DNA of 64,000 nt, from positions 294,722 through 358,721 of the forward strand of contig JAJYSJ010000001.1 in NCBI GenBank assembly GCA_021793645.1, written 5' to 3'. The notes beneath the pieces were generated by a model. The model was not told where the DNA came from. It saw only the letters and a list, made by a program, of their open reading frames with translations, and ran no database searches. Position 1 is the first letter of the stretch; the number at the start of each line of letters is the position of its first letter. Source of the stretch: Bacillota bacterium. Lineage in GTDB: Bacteria > Bacillota > Sulfobacillia > JAJZYS01 > JAJYTV01. Below, one piece after another: positions 1 to 8,972 of the stretch. Both the position numbers and the translations under genes were made by a program.

Positions 1-2
1 AG

Positions 3-749
3 TACGGCTACTGGGCCATCAGCATGCCGCGTTTTTGGGGACTGCACGTCGCTCTCGGCGGATTCGGCTGGATCTCCCTCGCCATCTTGGGCGTCAGCTA
101 CAAGCTCGTGCAGATGTTCACGCTCTCCCACGCACAGCCGCGCTACGCAACGGCTGTGCTCGTCCTCTGGTCGGTTGGAGTGCTCTGGGCCGCGGGGGCC
201 GCGCTCTACGGCACGGATCCGCTGGCGGCATTGGCCGCGCTGCCGATCATCACGGCGTACATCCTCTTCCTCTCCGACATGCGCCGCTTCTTGAAGGCGC
301 GCCAGCGCCCCATCGAGCCGGGAATCCGCCAGGCCATCCTCAGCTGGTACGTGCTGGGGGCGCTGCTGGTCCTGATTCCTCTGGATCTTCTCGGCGTCCT
401 TGCGATCTCGCCCTTCGCGCTCGCCTTCCTCTTCGCCTTCGGCTGGGCCGGCGCGAATCTATGGGGCTACCTCTTTAAGATTGCGCCGTTCCTCGTCTGG
501 TTCCACAGCTACGCCGAGGACGCCGCGACGAAGAAGACGCCCTCGCTCGTTGCGATGGCGGGGCCAGGGCGGCTGCGCGCCGGCTTCTACCTCCTCGCGG
601 CGGCCGTGCCCCTCGGCTTCTTCGGTCTCGCGTTCGATGTATTTCCCGTGCAGCTGCTGGGTGAAGTGCTCCTTCTTGGCGCATCGCTCTCGTTCACCCT
701 CTCTGGCCTCTCCCTCGCGGCGCACTTTTTCGGCATTGCGCGCAGATGA
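3..749 (+). CDS. Polytopic membrane protein, 5'-truncated by the window edge
   Basis: The reading frame is already open at base 3, so the start lies outside; at least 248 residues are visible. The protein is almost all hydrophobic, with about seven membrane segments. A segment with a conserved His-Gly-Gly-Phe-Gly-Trp core followed by YKLVQMF, and a later KIAPFLVWFHSY segment, recur in the next gene. I therefore read the two as paralogues. The pattern resembles heme-copper-oxidase-like/NnrS-like membrane proteins often seen near denitrification genes, but this is memory-based and no cofactor site is proven. It overlaps the next gene by 4 bp (ATGA), so they are co-translated. Confidence 0.6.
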   Translation, partial: YGYWAISMPRFWGLHVALGGFGWISLAILGVSYKLVQMFTLSHAQPRYATAVLVLWSVGVLWAAGAALYGTDPLAALAALPIITAYILFLSDMRRFLKARQRPIEPGIRQAILSWYVLGALLVLIPLDLLGVLAISPFALAFLFAFGWAGANLWGYLFKIAPFLVWFHSYAEDAATKKTPSLVAMAGPGRLRAGFYLLAAAVPLGFFGLAFDVFPVQLLGEVLLLGASLSFTLSGLSLAAHFFGIARR

Positions 750-1942
750 GTGCCCCTGCGCAGCCGGCGATCGTCTCGCCGCGCCTGGGCCCACCCGCCG
801 GGGCGCCACTTCTGCCCATCGGGCTGGGCCTTGCGATGCTCTGCGCAGACGGCCTCCTGCTCGCCTGGCGGGGCATCGGGCAAGCTGACTTCCTCGCGAT
901 ATTGCACCTCGCCCTCGTCGGCGGCTTGCTGCCGATCGCGCTGGGTGCCGCGCTTCAGCTCTCGGCGGCAACGACTGGCCGTGCCCTGGCGCGGCCTTTT
1001 GTCGCGTCCGGCGCTGCGACCGCCATCTCCTTGGGCGGCGGCCTCCTGGCAATCGGCTTTGCGACCCGCCTATGGCCGGTCGTCGCGGTCGGCGGGAGCA
1101 TTGTCGCCCTTTCGCTCGCGTGGCTTGCCCCGATGCTGATCGGACAGGTCCTGCGCGCGCGCCCGTTTGCTCCATTGCACCTCGGCGTCGCGTTCGGCGC
1201 CGCTTCTTTCCTCTGCGCCGCAGTTCTCGGCACGCTGCTCGCGCTTCAGCGCCAAGGTCTGTCGCTGCCGTCTACGCTCCTTCTGCCCTGGCACCTCGCG
1301 GCGGCGCTCGGCAGCGGCTTCGCTGCACTCCTGAGCGGCGTCTCGTGGCAGTTCGGCGGCATGTTCGCTCAACTTGCCTACCCGTCCCGCCGTGCGGGCT
1401 TCTGGAGGACCTCCCTGATCGCATTCGGCGCGCTTCTTTGCGCCGCACTCGCCGAGCGCGGCGTGGGCCTTCCCATCGCCATCTCGCCCCTCGTGGCCGC
1501 CCTGCTGATCTGGGCAGTCAGCACTACGCAAGGCGCTGCGCCCCCCGCGCACGCCCCACGCCTCACCGCGCCGCGCCTTGGAGCGATCCTGCCGCCCTGG
1601 CAGCTCGCTCTGGCCGCCCTCGCGCTTGCCGCGGGAGAGCTTGGCCCCGCACTCATCCTTGCGTCGTTCGCCTTTGCATTGGCCGAGTATGGCTTCCTCG
1701 AGCGGATCTTGCCGTTTCTGGTCTGGCGCGCGCGCATGCAGCCTGGCGCTCGCGGCGGCGGCGCCGTACCGAAGCTCGCGGAGATCCTGCCGCCGCGCTT
1801 TGGAGCGCTTCTCCTCGGCCTGTTCGAACTCTCGGCGGTTGCGGCAGCCCTTGGGCTCATGGATGCGCTGCGCCTTGCAGGCCTGCTTGCAGCCGCGCTC
1901 TCCTTGCGCCTTCTTGGCGCGCTGCGCCACCTGAGGCCCTAA
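746..1942 (+). CDS. Polytopic membrane protein, paralogue of the preceding gene
   Basis: 398 residues and about 10-12 membrane segments. The ATG overlaps the upstream stop by 4 bp. It has an internal resemblance: the His-x-Ala-Leu motif near residue 54 (LHLALVGG) returns near residue 180 (WHLAAALGSGF...WQFGGMF). The second copy aligns with the start of the visible part of the upstream gene. The C-terminal half shares the ILPFLVW pattern with KIAPFLVW upstream, so this is a tandem duplication. Function is not known; a heme-binding or small-gas-related role is only inference. It converges on corA, whose stop codon overlaps this one. Confidence 0.6.
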   Translation: MSAPAQPAIVSPRLGPPAGAPLLPIGLGLAMLCADGLLLAWRGIGQADFLAILHLALVGGLLPIALGAALQLSAATTGRALARPFVASGAATAISLGGGLLAIGFATRLWPVVAVGGSIVALSLAWLAPMLIGQVLRARPFAPLHLGVAFGAASFLCAAVLGTLLALQRQGLSLPSTLLLPWHLAAALGSGFAALLSGVSWQFGGMFAQLAYPSRRAGFWRTSLIAFGALLCAALAERGVGLPIAISPLVAALLIWAVSTTQGAAPPAHAPRLTAPRLGAILPPWQLALAALALAAGELGPALILASFAFALAEYGFLERILPFLVWRARMQPGARGGGAVPKLAEILPPRFGALLLGLFELSAVAAALGLMDALRLAGLLAAALSLRLLGALRHLRP

Positions 1943-2844
1943 CGGATCAGCCGGCGCAGCCTAGCCCAGACGAGGAAGGCTGCGGTCAGGACGAACATCA
2001 GGGCGAGGGCGTAGGCATAGCCGTGCGGCCAGGCGTACTCGGGGATGTGGAAGTTCATGCCGTAGATCGACGCCACCAGCGTCGGCGGCAGAAAGAGCAG
2101 CGAGACGATCGTCAGCACCTGCATGACCTGGTTCATGTCGTTCGCCTGCACCGAGGAGTAGGCCTCGACCGTCTCCCCGAGGGCCTCCCGCACCGATTCG
2201 ACCTCATCGAGGAGCGCGGTGATGCGCTCCCGCAGTTCCTGCAGCCGCGCCGACGCTTCCTCGCCCCATTGCTCCGGGCGCTCTGTCGCGAGCACGGCGA
2301 AGGCGGCATGCGCACGCGCAACGGCCAGACGGATCAGAAAGGTGTGCCGCCGCACGCGGTAGGTCGCATGCGAAAGGCCGCGCTTTGGACCGATCAAGAC
2401 GCGTTCGGAAACCTTCTCCGCTGCGGCCACCGCCGCTTCGCTCTGCTCGTGGAAGCGCTCCACGAGGTCGTCCCACAGGAGAAAGAAGAGGTCGAAGGAG
2501 CCCCTCGCGCCTTCCTCGGCCCGCGCGATCATCCGCTGCACCGATTGCGCCTCCTTCGGCGCGATGACGTAGAGCGTCCCATCTAGGGCCAGCATGGAAA
2601 GCGGCAGGAAGCGCTGCTCCCGGCGGTCCGGCATCTCGACTTCCGTGGCGCGAACGACGGCGTAGTCCGCGCATACGCGCACCTGGGCACGGCTCTCGCC
2701 GGAGAGCACGCGCAGGTCTCTCGGCGCCACCTTGCTTGGCAGCACCTCCGCGAGCTGCTCGGCATGGGCGGGTGCGAGCCAAACGACGCGTGCGGTGCCG
2801 CCCCCCTGCAGTTTTACCTCGCGCTCTGCAAGTAGGGCGCTCAT
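1939..2844 (-). CDS. corA: CorA-family divalent metal ion channel
   Basis: 301 residues, the usual CorA length. An acidic, helical cytoplasmic domain is followed by two C-terminal membrane helices. The signature YGMNF stands at about residues 261-265, at the end of the first helix, and a short basic tail (ARLRRLIR) follows the second. Known family role: pentameric Mg2+/Co2+ uptake channel in the cytoplasmic membrane. The chosen ATG overlaps the upstream gerB stop by 4 bp, so it is translationally coupled to the ger operon. A longer in-frame reading upstream is a shadow of gerB. Presence in a ger operon may reflect ion movement during germination (inference). Confidence 0.9.
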   Translation of the reverse strand: MSALLAEREVKLQGGGTARVVWLAPAHAEQLAEVLPSKVAPRDLRVLSGESRAQVRVCADYAVVRATEVEMPDRREQRFLPLSMLALDGTLYVIAPKEAQSVQRMIARAEEGARGSFDLFFLLWDDLVERFHEQSEAAVAAAEKVSERVLIGPKRGLSHATYRVRRHTFLIRLAVARAHAAFAVLATERPEQWGEEASARLQELRERITALLDEVESVREALGETVEAYSSVQANDMNQVMQVLTIVSLLFLPPTLVASIYGMNFHIPEYAWPHGYAYALALMFVLTAAFLVWARLRRLIR

Positions 2845-3950
2845 TGCGGTACCGGGTCGCGCCTGGCCAGCAGGGCCAGCCCGACTGCGGCTGAAAGCCA
2901 GCCCACGAGGATGAAGAGCGTCGCGGGACTGATCACCCCGCGGGCCACGGCCTCTTCTTGCACAGGGCCTCCGCCGGCATACCCGGAGACCAGCATGATG
3001 AGCGCGGTGAAGCCGAGCGTCCACCAGCCGCGGCCTCGCTCGCTGCCGGTCATCTGGCAAATAGCCTCCCCTGCCGCCCAGAGGTGGATGGCAACGTAGG
3101 AGATGAGGATCGCACTCCAGGCGAAGATGACGACGAGTCCGAACCGGTCCAGGAAGAAGCTGTGCAAAACCAGGGTGCGCAGCGCGCTCACGACCGGCCA
3201 GGTCTGGGTGAGGACGTAGTTCGGTCCGACCATCCCCACGGTGACGACATACGCGAGCAGCAGCAGCGCACCGCTGAGGATCCCGCCCACTGCGACATGC
3301 GGCAGACCGCGCCGGCTGGCGACCTGGTAGGGCAGTACAAGCGCCACGGCATCGAAGCCTGCGAACAGGAAGAGGCTGTCGGCGTCCGCGCGCACAATCG
3401 GCGCGATGGCGAGGTGTGGCCCTGGCAGGACGGCAGCGAGTTCGCTGCCGCGCATGAGCAGCAGGAGAAAGCTGATCACGGCGAGGGTGGTGAAGCTGCC
3501 GAAGAAGACAAGCACGGAGCGCGCGAGTCCCTCCAGCCGATGCCGCGCACCCGTCCAGGCGCCGAGCGCCAGCACGATGGTGATGGAGAGGCCCGGGAAT
3601 CCCGGCATCGCAACAGCGGTGGTCATGTCCTGGTAGGCGGCAAGCGCCCCATACGTGATCAGGATCTCGAAGGCCACGACCACAACGAGCCAGGGGTAGG
3701 CGAGAAACGGCAGCTTCTGTAGAAAGTAGCGTCCGAGAGCGCGATCCGGCAGACGGCTGGCGTAGTGCGAAATCAGGGCTGCCCAAAGGACTGCTAGGGC
3801 GCACGCGAATAGCAGGGCAAGGCCGCCCGCGCGTCCCGCGTCTGCGATCAGCACGCGCGGCATGACGAAGATGCCAGCCGCAAAGGTGGACGCAGCCGTG
3901 AAGATGACGGCTTCGAGAGGCGAGATGCGCCGACCCCCGCGCCGGATCAT
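2841..3950 (-). CDS. gerAB: Spore germination permease, GerAB family
   Basis: 369 residues with about ten membrane segments, in the amino acid-polyamine-organocation superfamily fold. The N-terminus has the family's ISPLEA...GIFVMPR pattern. In gerA-type operons the B subunit is the integral membrane protein thought to bind the germinant in the spore inner membrane. It sits between the A and C subunit genes, with 4-bp overlaps on both sides (ATGA type), and continues into corA. No unusual features; the subunit order A-C-B differs from the A-B-C order of Bacillus gerA but is common in the family. Confidence 0.9.
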   Translation of the reverse strand: MIRRGGRRISPLEAVIFTAASTFAAGIFVMPRVLIADAGRAGGLALLFACALAVLWAALISHYASRLPDRALGRYFLQKLPFLAYPWLVVVVAFEILITYGALAAYQDMTTAVAMPGFPGLSITIVLALGAWTGARHRLEGLARSVLVFFGSFTTLAVISFLLLLMRGSELAAVLPGPHLAIAPIVRADADSLFLFAGFDAVALVLPYQVASRRGLPHVAVGGILSGALLLLAYVVTVGMVGPNYVLTQTWPVVSALRTLVLHSFFLDRFGLVVIFAWSAILISYVAIHLWAAGEAICQMTGSERGRGWWTLGFTALIMLVSGYAGGGPVQEEAVARGVISPATLFILVGWLSAAVGLALLARRDPVPQ

Positions 3951-5053
3951 ACGGTGATCCCCTCCTGCGGGACCGTAACCTTGACGTGGATTGCCACGTC
4001 GGCCTTGGAGAACGCGCTATGCCACTCGCCTAGCGCCTGCAGTGCCTCGGGATCCTTCTGGTAGAGCGCACGGGCGAATCGGAAGGGGTCGACGCCGGCC
4101 GACTGCGCCTTGCGGATGGTGCTCGCGACTCCGCCTTCCACCGTCTGCGCTGTCGCCTGCGCGATCATGCGGCTGACGTCCGCCGTGATGCGCATGGCCT
4201 TCGCGGGTGGCTGCGCGATCGTTCCAGCGAGATTGAGGTTGATAGAGAGATGCAGCTTGCCATGCTGGTCAACGCCTCCGTCGACCTTCGCTTTCGAACC
4301 CAGGCTGCGCACCACGGTCGTGCCCAGCGGCGTCTGCGATTGGATCACGCCTTTGTGCATCTGTCCAAGCGCCAGCATGAGGTAGCTCGACTCCGTCTGG
4401 TTGAAGACGACCGGCTTCTCCCCGCTGCGAAATGACGCGACAGTCCCGATGTCATACTGCCCGTCGGCGACTCTGACGATCGGCAGTGTGGCCGTGCGAC
4501 CCGGCTCCACGTACTCTCTCGAAACCCTCCAGGCCTGCACGCCAAGCGACGTGGACTGACAGGATCGGCAGTTGAAGTGCGTCGAGTAGAACATCGACGG
4601 CAACTGCTCCTGGGATGGCGGAGGCTGCAGCATCTTCGCAGCAGGAGGCTTGGAGAACGCCACCCACTCCGTGTGGTCCACCTCGCCCAGGCGCTGCTCC
4701 TCCTGTGCAAGGCGGTCGCGCTCCTGCGGAGGCACGTCGAGGGCCACGAGAATGATGTGCAGCTGGCCGAGGTAGATGTCGCGGCTCGTGCGGTTCTCGA
4801 CGTAGGAGATCGCCGCCGCGAGACTTGGCGCCTTTGCGGTCGGATAGTAGAAGTTGTTCCCGCCGGCGCCGGCGCCCCCGCCGCCGAGCGACTGGGGACT
4901 CGGCACCTGGAACGTGAAGCGCAGTTCGCCAGGCTTTTGTCCCTTGTCGACGGCGATGCCGACGACAAGCGCGCGCGTGTCGATCGAGGTTGCCTGCCCG
5001 CAGCCAACAAGGGCCAGAAGTGGCAGGAGGGCTGCAACCAGCAGGCGCTTCAC
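3947..5053 (-). CDS. gerAC: Spore germination lipoprotein, Ger(x)C family
   Basis: 368 residues from a GTG start whose GTGA overlaps the gerAA stop. The first 20 residues form a lipoprotein signal (KRLLVAALLPLLALVGC) with Cys as the lipidation site. Next comes the conserved Ger(x)C opening with DTRALVVGIAVDKG and a glycine-rich loop. Known role: lipoprotein subunit of the germinant receptor on the outer face of the spore inner membrane. The reading frame stays open far upstream of this GTG, but that stretch is antisense-like noise inside gerAA. Confidence 0.9.
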   Translation of the reverse strand: MKRLLVAALLPLLALVGCGQATSIDTRALVVGIAVDKGQKPGELRFTFQVPSPQSLGGGGAGAGGNNFYYPTAKAPSLAAAISYVENRTSRDIYLGQLHIILVALDVPPQERDRLAQEEQRLGEVDHTEWVAFSKPPAAKMLQPPPSQEQLPSMFYSTHFNCRSCQSTSLGVQAWRVSREYVEPGRTATLPIVRVADGQYDIGTVASFRSGEKPVVFNQTESSYLMLALGQMHKGVIQSQTPLGTTVVRSLGSKAKVDGGVDQHGKLHLSINLNLAGTIAQPPAKAMRITADVSRMIAQATAQTVEGGVASTIRKAQSAGVDPFRFARALYQKDPEALQALGEWHSAFSKADVAIHVKVTVPQEGITV

Positions 5054-6639
5054 TTGCCGCCACCGCGCGGATGGCGGGTCGCGGCCTGCCGCAGGCTGCG
5101 AGTCAGCCAGGGAAGCATGCCATGGCGCTGGTCCGATGGGCTGAGTGCGCGCATGGGCAGGCGGATGAGCGTGTCGCGGATGTCGGAACCCGTCGCCGGC
5201 ACGAGCGGTGCGAGGTAGGGCATTCCCGCGACCTCCAGCGACGACATCGCGGACAGGATGACGAAGGTCAGCACGAGGATGCCAAGGATGCCCCAGATCG
5301 CCGCCACGATCGCCATTGGCCACATCAGGATGCGCCACACCGACGTGATCTCAAAGGACGGCGCCGTGAACGCCGCGACGGCGGTGATCGTCGCAACGAC
5401 GATCATCAGGTCGGACACGACACCCGCCTTGACGAGCGCAGTGCCGACGACGATGGCGCCCACCGTGCCGAGCGTCGCGGTCATCTGGGACGGCATGCGC
5501 AGGGCCGCCTCGCGCAGGATTTCGATGATGAGGAACATCAGGAAGACCTCGACGAGAGGCGAGAACGGAATCCCCTCGCGCGACCCGGCGACGACGATCG
5601 CGAGCCGCGTCGGGAGAAGGTCCGGGTTGATGGTGGTCAGTGCGACGTAGAGCGCCGGCAGGTAGAGCGAGATGAGGGCGGCCGAGGCGCGGATCAGCCG
5701 GACGTAGCTCGCCTCCCAGAAGCTCATCATGTAATCCTGCATCGTCCGGTAGAAGTCGCCGAGCGTCGAGGGGTAGATGCCCGCCGTGGGATCGCCGTGC
5801 ATCATGATCACGAGGCGGCCCTGCAAGAGCGCCCTCGCGGCCTCGTCGACCCGCTGCGTCATGCGGACCTGCGGGAAGATGGAGAAGGGCCGCTGCTCCA
5901 GTAGACCGGTGAGCGAGGAGATCAGCTGCAGGTCCTTCGGCTGGGCCTGCATGATCCGCTCCCTGACTCCCGTTACGATGGCGGGATCGATCTCGCCTTC
6001 AATGTGCATCACGACCACCTGGGTGCGCGTCGCCTGTCCCACCTGGTGGTTGAAGATCTTCAGGCGGTGTGTGCGCACCCGATCGCGCAAGAGCACGAGG
6101 TTGCTCTTGAGGTCCTCGAGGAACCCGATCTGCGGGCCGCGCACCGAGCTCTCCGTCTTCGGCGCGCTCGGCGAGCGCACCGGGATCTTCTTCTGGTCGA
6201 TCGCGATGGCGCCGGCGATGCCGTCGACGAAGAGGATGGCATGCCCGTCTTCGTAGTGCTCCTCGACCTGTTCCCAGGTCTCGATCGAGGTCGCGACGAG
6301 CGTCGGCAGAACGCGCTGCGCGATGCTCTGCATCGCCGCCGGCGGCGGCCCCTGCGCTTCCATCAGAGGTCGCAGGATGTCGCGGTCGACCTCGCCGCGC
6401 TGTACTACGCCCCCCTCGAAGAGCAGGAGCCCATGGCGTCCGAACGTCTGAAACTTGCGCGTGACCGTGGGAAAGGAATCGAGGTAGAGCGCCTTCAGAC
6501 GCTGCTCGATCCTCTCCATCCGCGCACCGATCGCGTCCTTGGGCGGCGAGTCGATCATGGCAGCGAGGAGACCGACGAGCCGACTCCCGCGCTGCTCGAT
6601 GTCGCCGATCGCGTCCAACGTGCTGCCCGTCGCCTGCAC
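5050..6639 (-). CDS. gerAA: Spore germination protein, GerAA family
   Basis: About 529 residues, within family range. A cytoplasmic N-terminal domain precedes a C-terminal membrane domain of four to five helices with the family's VALTTINPDLLPTRL and FLMFLIIEILREA patterns. It is the A subunit of a germinant receptor and first gene of gerAA-gerAC-gerAB-corA. The start is uncertain: I chose a GTG at 6637-6639, downstream of purine-rich tracts; a TTG 21 bases further in and an ATG near residue 29 are alternatives. A frame open to 6801 would overlap the divergent peptidase gene and is unlikely to be coding. Confidence 0.88.
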   Translation of the reverse strand: MQATGSTLDAIGDIEQRGSRLVGLLAAMIDSPPKDAIGARMERIEQRLKALYLDSFPTVTRKFQTFGRHGLLLFEGGVVQRGEVDRDILRPLMEAQGPPPAAMQSIAQRVLPTLVATSIETWEQVEEHYEDGHAILFVDGIAGAIAIDQKKIPVRSPSAPKTESSVRGPQIGFLEDLKSNLVLLRDRVRTHRLKIFNHQVGQATRTQVVVMHIEGEIDPAIVTGVRERIMQAQPKDLQLISSLTGLLEQRPFSIFPQVRMTQRVDEAARALLQGRLVIMMHGDPTAGIYPSTLGDFYRTMQDYMMSFWEASYVRLIRASAALISLYLPALYVALTTINPDLLPTRLAIVVAGSREGIPFSPLVEVFLMFLIIEILREAALRMPSQMTATLGTVGAIVVGTALVKAGVVSDLMIVVATITAVAAFTAPSFEITSVWRILMWPMAIVAAIWGILGILVLTFVILSAMSSLEVAGMPYLAPLVPATGSDIRDTLIRLPMRALSPSDQRHGMLPWLTRSLRQAATRHPRGGGK

Positions 6640-6754
6640 CCCCTTGTGTAGCCTTGGAAGCGCCGCACCCCTTCTATGCGTTTGCGCGCGCCGGTCGTGT
6701 AGACTGGAGGCTGCAGCATGGCCGCACGGCGGTCGAAACGAAAGGAGCATCCCC

Positions 6755-7783
6755 TTGCAGGCGAACGAGATCACGCAAGAACTTCTTACCCTGCTTGCCA
6801 TCGCGTCCCCGACCGGAAAGGCGACACCCGCAGCCGACTACTGCGCCGAGCGCCTGGCCTCATTCGGACTGCCGGTAGCGCGCACGGCGCGCGGCGGCGT
6901 CGTCGCGACCGTCCAGGGCGCGCCAGGAGCCCCGGCCCGCGCTCTGACGGCGCATGTCGACACCCTGGGGGCGATCGTCGCCGAGATCCTCGGCGACGGG
7001 CGCCTGCGGGTCACACCGGTCGGCGGCCTCCCCGCCCTCGCGTGCGACGGCGCCTATGTCACGGTGCTGGCGCAAAGCGGCCCCGTCACCGGCACGATCC
7101 TGCCGAAGTACGCGTCCGTGCACGTGTTTGGTCCGCGCTTCGACGAGTTGAAGCGCGCCTGGCCCGAGATGCGCCTGCGCCTTGACGCGCAGGTGGACGG
7201 GCCCGAGGACGTGGAGGCTCTGGGGATCCACGTCGGCGACTTCGTCGCCGTCGAGCCGCGCGCCGAGCGCACCGACACGGGTTTCGTGAAGTCCCGCTTC
7301 CTCGATGACAAGGCCAGCGCCGCGGCGCTGCTCTTGGCAGCCCGCGAGGCTGCCAAAGGACCACGGCCCCGCTGCACGACCTACCTCCACTTCAGCGTCT
7401 ATGAAGAGGTCGGATCCGGAGCGCCCGCGGGCATCCCCCTGGATGCGCAAGAGATTGTCGCGATCGACATGGCAGCCGTCGGAGAGGGCCAGACGTCGCG
7501 CGAGGACATCGTCACGATCTGCGCCAAGGACAGCGGCGGCCCGTACGACTACACCCTCGTGCAGCGCCTCGCCGAGATCGCCAAGGCCGCCGAGATCCCG
7601 TTCGTCTACGACACCTACCCGTTCTACTCCTCGGACGCGACGGCCGCCGCCCGCACCGGCCGCGACGTCCGCATCGGGCTCTTCGGACCCGGTGTCGACG
7701 CGAGCCATACGCATGAGCGCACCCACGAGGATGCCCTACTTGGCACCGCCCGCCTCGCACTTGCCTATATCCAGGAGTCCTGA
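6755..7783 (+). CDS. M42-family metallo-aminopeptidase / endoglucanase-like
   Basis: 342 residues from a TTG preceded by AAAGGAG at 7-base spacing, which decides the start. Binuclear-metal ligands and catalytic residues are visible in order: AHVDTLG (His67, Asp69), FLDDKAS (bridging Asp), YEEVGSG (catalytic Glu and ligand Glu), IDMAAVG (Asp) and SHTHER (His). The family comprises cytoplasmic aminopeptidases (YsdC/FrvX/TET type) that usually form dodecamers and trim peptides. The gene stands alone, divergent from the ger operon. Exact substrate cannot be read from the sequence. Confidence 0.88.
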   Translation: MQANEITQELLTLLAIASPTGKATPAADYCAERLASFGLPVARTARGGVVATVQGAPGAPARALTAHVDTLGAIVAEILGDGRLRVTPVGGLPALACDGAYVTVLAQSGPVTGTILPKYASVHVFGPRFDELKRAWPEMRLRLDAQVDGPEDVEALGIHVGDFVAVEPRAERTDTGFVKSRFLDDKASAAALLLAAREAAKGPRPRCTTYLHFSVYEEVGSGAPAGIPLDAQEIVAIDMAAVGEGQTSREDIVTICAKDSGGPYDYTLVQRLAEIAKAAEIPFVYDTYPFYSSDATAAARTGRDVRIGLFGPGVDASHTHERTHEDALLGTARLALAYIQES

Positions 7784-7846
7784 GCGCCAGCTCCTCCCTG
7801 CACTGGCCTAGACCCGGCAATCCTTCCAGCCAGGAGGGCTATTGCC

Positions 7847-8275
7847 ATGTCAGCGATCCTGCGCATCGCACTCGGCGCGGCGCTCTTTGATCCGCATCCC
7901 GCAGAGCACTACGGCCTGCACGTCCTCTGAGCTTGTGGGCGGACGCGTGATCGGCGACGGGGTCTGGCGGCTCGGCGGCGGACTTGCGCGGCAAAAGCCC
8001 CGCCCGGTGCAGCCCCAGCGAGGCGCCTCATGCTGCTTCTGGGCGGTCTCGTTGCGCTCTTCCTCCTCGACCCGGCCGTAACCGCCTGGGCAGGGAAGCC
8101 GCAGGCTACCCATCTTGCACAGCATGTCGCGCCTTTGGCCTGCGGCGTGCTGCTCGCGCTGGCCGCGCGGCCTGCGCCGCACCGTGCGCCGGCTGCGCGC
8201 CGGACCGACGAACCGTCGACCGCTCCCTCGCCCTGGTCGCTCTCGAAGGTGACAGGGCAAAGGGAAGGGACCTGA
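7847..8275 (+). pseudogene. Small membrane protein gene, apparently broken
   Basis: A well-placed ATG (CCAGGAGGG upstream) opens a 27-codon frame ending in LHVL and a TGA at 7928-7930. From there the neighbouring frame continues with a protein-like stretch (ELVGGRVIGDGVWRLGGG). At 8030 the first frame resumes with ATG and a hydrophobic segment (LLLGGLVALFLLD) and a second one (PLACGVLLALAA), ending at 8275. The simplest reading is one small membrane protein with two frameshifts; two separate tiny genes are possible. No family recognised. Confidence 0.35.
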
Positions 8276-8297
8276 GTGCCTCGCCGATGACATAGAG

Positions 8298-8339
8298 AAA
8301 GCGCCCCGCCGCCGCAAAACGCGGCGCGGGGCGCTTTTT
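8298..8339. terminator. Bidirectional rho-independent terminator
   Basis: A GC-rich inverted repeat (arms 8301-8315 and 8321-8334, one bulged base, five-base loop) is flanked by AAA on the left and TTTTT on the right. It lies between the small plus-strand ORFs and the convergent tpx gene and can end transcription from both sides. Confidence 0.85.
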
Positions 8340-8350
8340 GAGCCCTTGAA

Positions 8351-8869
8351 CTAGAGCAGCGTGCGAACGGCCGCCAGCGCCGCATCGAAGTCCGGAAGGT
8401 CCGCAAATTCGGGCACGTACTGGACGTAGCGCACAATGCCCTGCGTATCGATGACGAAGATGGAGCGCGACAGCAGACCCATCTCCGCGATCTCGTTGCC
8501 GTAGGCCGGTCCGAAGGAGTGGTCGCGGCTGTCCGACAGCATCTCCATCGTCTCGGCTTCAGACGCGCCGCACCAGCGCTTCTGGGCGAACGGCAGGTCT
8601 CGGCTGATCGTGTAGACGGCCACCCGGTCGCCCAGCTGCTTGGCCTCGGCCTCGAAGCGGCGGCTCTGCTGATCGCAGACGCCGGTGTCCAGCGACGGCA
8701 CCACGGAGAACACCCGAACCTTTGCCGGGGTGTCCTGCAGGGTGACTGTGTGGAAATCGCGGTCGATCATCGTAAAGTCCGGTGCCGCCTGGCCTGGCCG
8801 GACCTCTGGTCCGACCAGCGTCAGCGGATTGCCTCTGAGCGTGTGGACACCCTTGCGCAGTTCCGGCAT
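8351..8869 (-). CDS. tpx: Thiol peroxidase (Tpx, atypical 2-Cys peroxiredoxin)
   Basis: 172 residues. The peroxidatic motif is SLDTGVC (Cys65; the usual Pro of DTPVC is Gly here) and the resolving cysteine lies in KRWC (Cys100), 35 residues on as in E. coli Tpx. It reduces H2O2 and lipid hydroperoxides in the cytoplasm using thioredoxin. The ATG is preceded by GAGGAGGG. It is divergent from a glutaredoxin-like gene, with about 100 bp between them for promoters, and ends at a strong terminator. Confidence 0.95.
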   Translation of the reverse strand: MPELRKGVHTLRGNPLTLVGPEVRPGQAAPDFTMIDRDFHTVTLQDTPAKVRVFSVVPSLDTGVCDQQSRRFEAEAKQLGDRVAVYTISRDLPFAQKRWCGASEAETMEMLSDSRDHSFGPAYGNEIAEMGLLSRSIFVIDTQGIVRYVQYVPEFADLPDFDAALAAVRTLL

Positions 8870-8972
8870 CTTGCATACCCTCCTCGTATCGGCCGTTCCG
8901 CGCGTCCCCTTCCCCGCGTGGACCGTCGGTTGCCTGGATGCCGAACGAAAGGGGAACATCGGGCTGGAATAC

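Noticed and set aside
1070..1930. Long antisense frame opposite the membrane protein gene
   Set aside because: High-GC shadow, dominated by Arg, Ala and Gln, without a ribosome site; the plus strand encodes a clear membrane protein.
1939..3804. 621-codon minus-strand frame covering corA and much of gerB
   Set aside because: The part upstream of 2844 is antiparallel-quality sequence in another frame of gerB; gerB in its own frame is an unmistakable permease and corA starts at the ATGA overlap.
7928..7930. TGA in the small membrane protein region as a second selenocysteine codon
   Set aside because: The in-frame sequence after it is Arg-rich and not conserved-looking, and the neighbouring frame carries the protein-like signal; a frameshift explains it better.
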